Shown here: positions 63,488 to 64,000 of the stretch, one piece after another | Layout: each line of letters starts with the position of its first letter | Position numbering within the stretch: the stretch's first letter is position 1 | DNA from: Novosphingobium hassiacum | GTDB taxonomy: Bacteria; Pseudomonadota; Alphaproteobacteria; Sphingomonadales; Sphingomonadaceae | Length of the DNA stretch: 64,000 bases | Reading direction: 5' to 3' | Assembly: GCF_014196055.1 (NCBI RefSeq) | Contig: NZ_JACICY010000004.1 | Span: 186,065-250,064 of the forward strand | The notes under the pieces: generated by a model | What the model saw: the letters and a program-made list of their open reading frames with translations, nothing else | Database searches by the model: none | Told to the model about the DNA's origin: nothing | Position numbers and translations under genes: made by a program

Positions 63488-64000
63488 GATCCGAGTTCCT
63501 TCGACCAGTTGATGGCGTTGACGAAGATGCCGAGCGGGTTCTTGCGGACGGCATCGGGGGTGCGGGGGACCTGGACGACGATGGTCAGAATCGCGGTCCA
63601 GCGGCTTGTCTCGGCAAGACTTCCGTCGCGGTAGCGGCGCTCGACCCAAGCGACGCGGAAGCTCGTCGGCGAGGCGCGGATCACGCTGGTCACGTCCACC
63701 CCGACCTGTTCGCGCCCAATCAGGGCGAAAGGGTCGTTGGTCCGGGCATAGTCGTTGAGCGCAAGCGCACCCTTGTCGGTGGCGAAGTCGTAGGCGCGCA
63801 GCCAGTTCTGGCGGACGATGATCGGGTCGTGGGGGATGGCCCGGACTTGCTCGATGAACCGTGCCAGATGGAATGCGACCTGCGGATCGGAAGGCAGGTA
63901 ACCGACATCGGCAGGGGCTATGGCCTGCGCTTCACCGAGCTTGTCGACCTGAACCACCCAGGGAATGATCGACCCGCGTGCACCTTGCCAGATGATCCCG
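63484..64000 (-). CDS. trbF: Conjugal transfer protein TrbF (VirB8 family), C-terminal part
   Basis: The frame is open to the window edge, so the start is missing. The visible 171 residues begin IIWQGARGSIIPWVVQVDKL and include VAFHLARFIEQVRAIPHDPI, VRQNWLRAYDFATDKGALAL, and ILTIVVQVPRTPDAVRKNPL, GIFVNAINWSKELGS, typical of TrbF/VirB8. It is part of the trb operon coming from outside the window. Confidence 0.94.
   Translation of the reverse strand, partial: GIIWQGARGSIIPWVVQVDKLGEAQAIAPADVGYLPSDPQVAFHLARFIEQVRAIPHDPIIVRQNWLRAYDFATDKGALALNDYARTNDPFALIGREQVGVDVTSVIRASPTSFRVAWVERRYRDGSLAETSRWTAILTIVVQVPRTPDAVRKNPLGIFVNAINWSKELGS

Overview
The window is high-GC DNA from an alphaproteobacterium, most likely a sphingomonad close to Novosphingobium. 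The reasons are the sucA-sucB-lpd order, carotenoid hydroxylase CrtZ, large TonB-dependent receptors, a sphingomonad-type lasso peptide cluster with its isopeptidase, a luxR-luxI-phyH set, and several families of palindromic intergenic repeats. This assignment is inference from gene content; no rRNA is present.

Left part (1-40.8 kb), chromosomal backbone. It starts inside sucA, followed by sucB and lpd (2-oxoglutarate dehydrogenase complex), a TRIC-type membrane protein and a quinone oxidoreductase. Then comes a leuC...leuD stretch on the minus strand, split by a DNA glycosylase and membrane proteins. After crtZ, an acyltransferase, a DUF454 protein and sufE lies a large psp (envelope stress) operon on the minus strand: a 52-aa protein, PspA, PspB, PspC and six more small proteins, most of them PspB-like. 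A near-perfect sigma-54 promoter precedes it and pspF diverges from it. Next are recF, the tesA/ybbA/ybbP neighbourhood, two DUF805 proteins, two TonB receptors around typA, an outer-membrane barrel, a hemerythrin-domain protein, a glycosyltransferase, a YqjI-like PadR regulator with a palindromic operator, rarA and tRNA-Thr(UGU).

Right part (40.9-64 kb), accessory DNA starting directly after tRNA-Thr. (a) luxR-luxI-phyH-gntR: quorum sensing plus a 2-oxoglutarate dioxygenase, overlapping stop to start. (b) A lasso peptide locus: an ECF sigma factor, FecR-like anti-sigma, a TonB receptor with an STN signalling domain and a periplasmic lasso isopeptidase on the plus strand; cyclase (C), RRE-protease fusion (B) and a 45-aa precursor (A) on the minus strand. 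The precursor predicts a 23-residue core with a G1-D8 ring. (c) A recombinase-in-trio (RIT) element of about 4.4 kb with 87-bp terminal inverted repeats, inserted in a nucleotidyltransferase-HEPN gene whose two halves flank it; the element itself carries an intact homologue of the gene it broke. (d) A sigma region-4-like protein, a frameshifted DUF6499/DUF2285 gene, DUF2274, trbI, trbG and the start-less part of trbF, the edge of a conjugative module that continues beyond the window. The simplest reading is an integrative conjugative element or island beginning at tRNA-Thr; its other end is not in view.

Working model for the lasso locus (inference from known family roles): A is matured by B and C; the exported peptide is recognised by the STN-containing receptor, which signals through FecR to the sigma factor and imports the peptide, and the isopeptidase linearises it in the periplasm. 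The adjacent AHL system may add density control, but nothing in the sequence proves that link.
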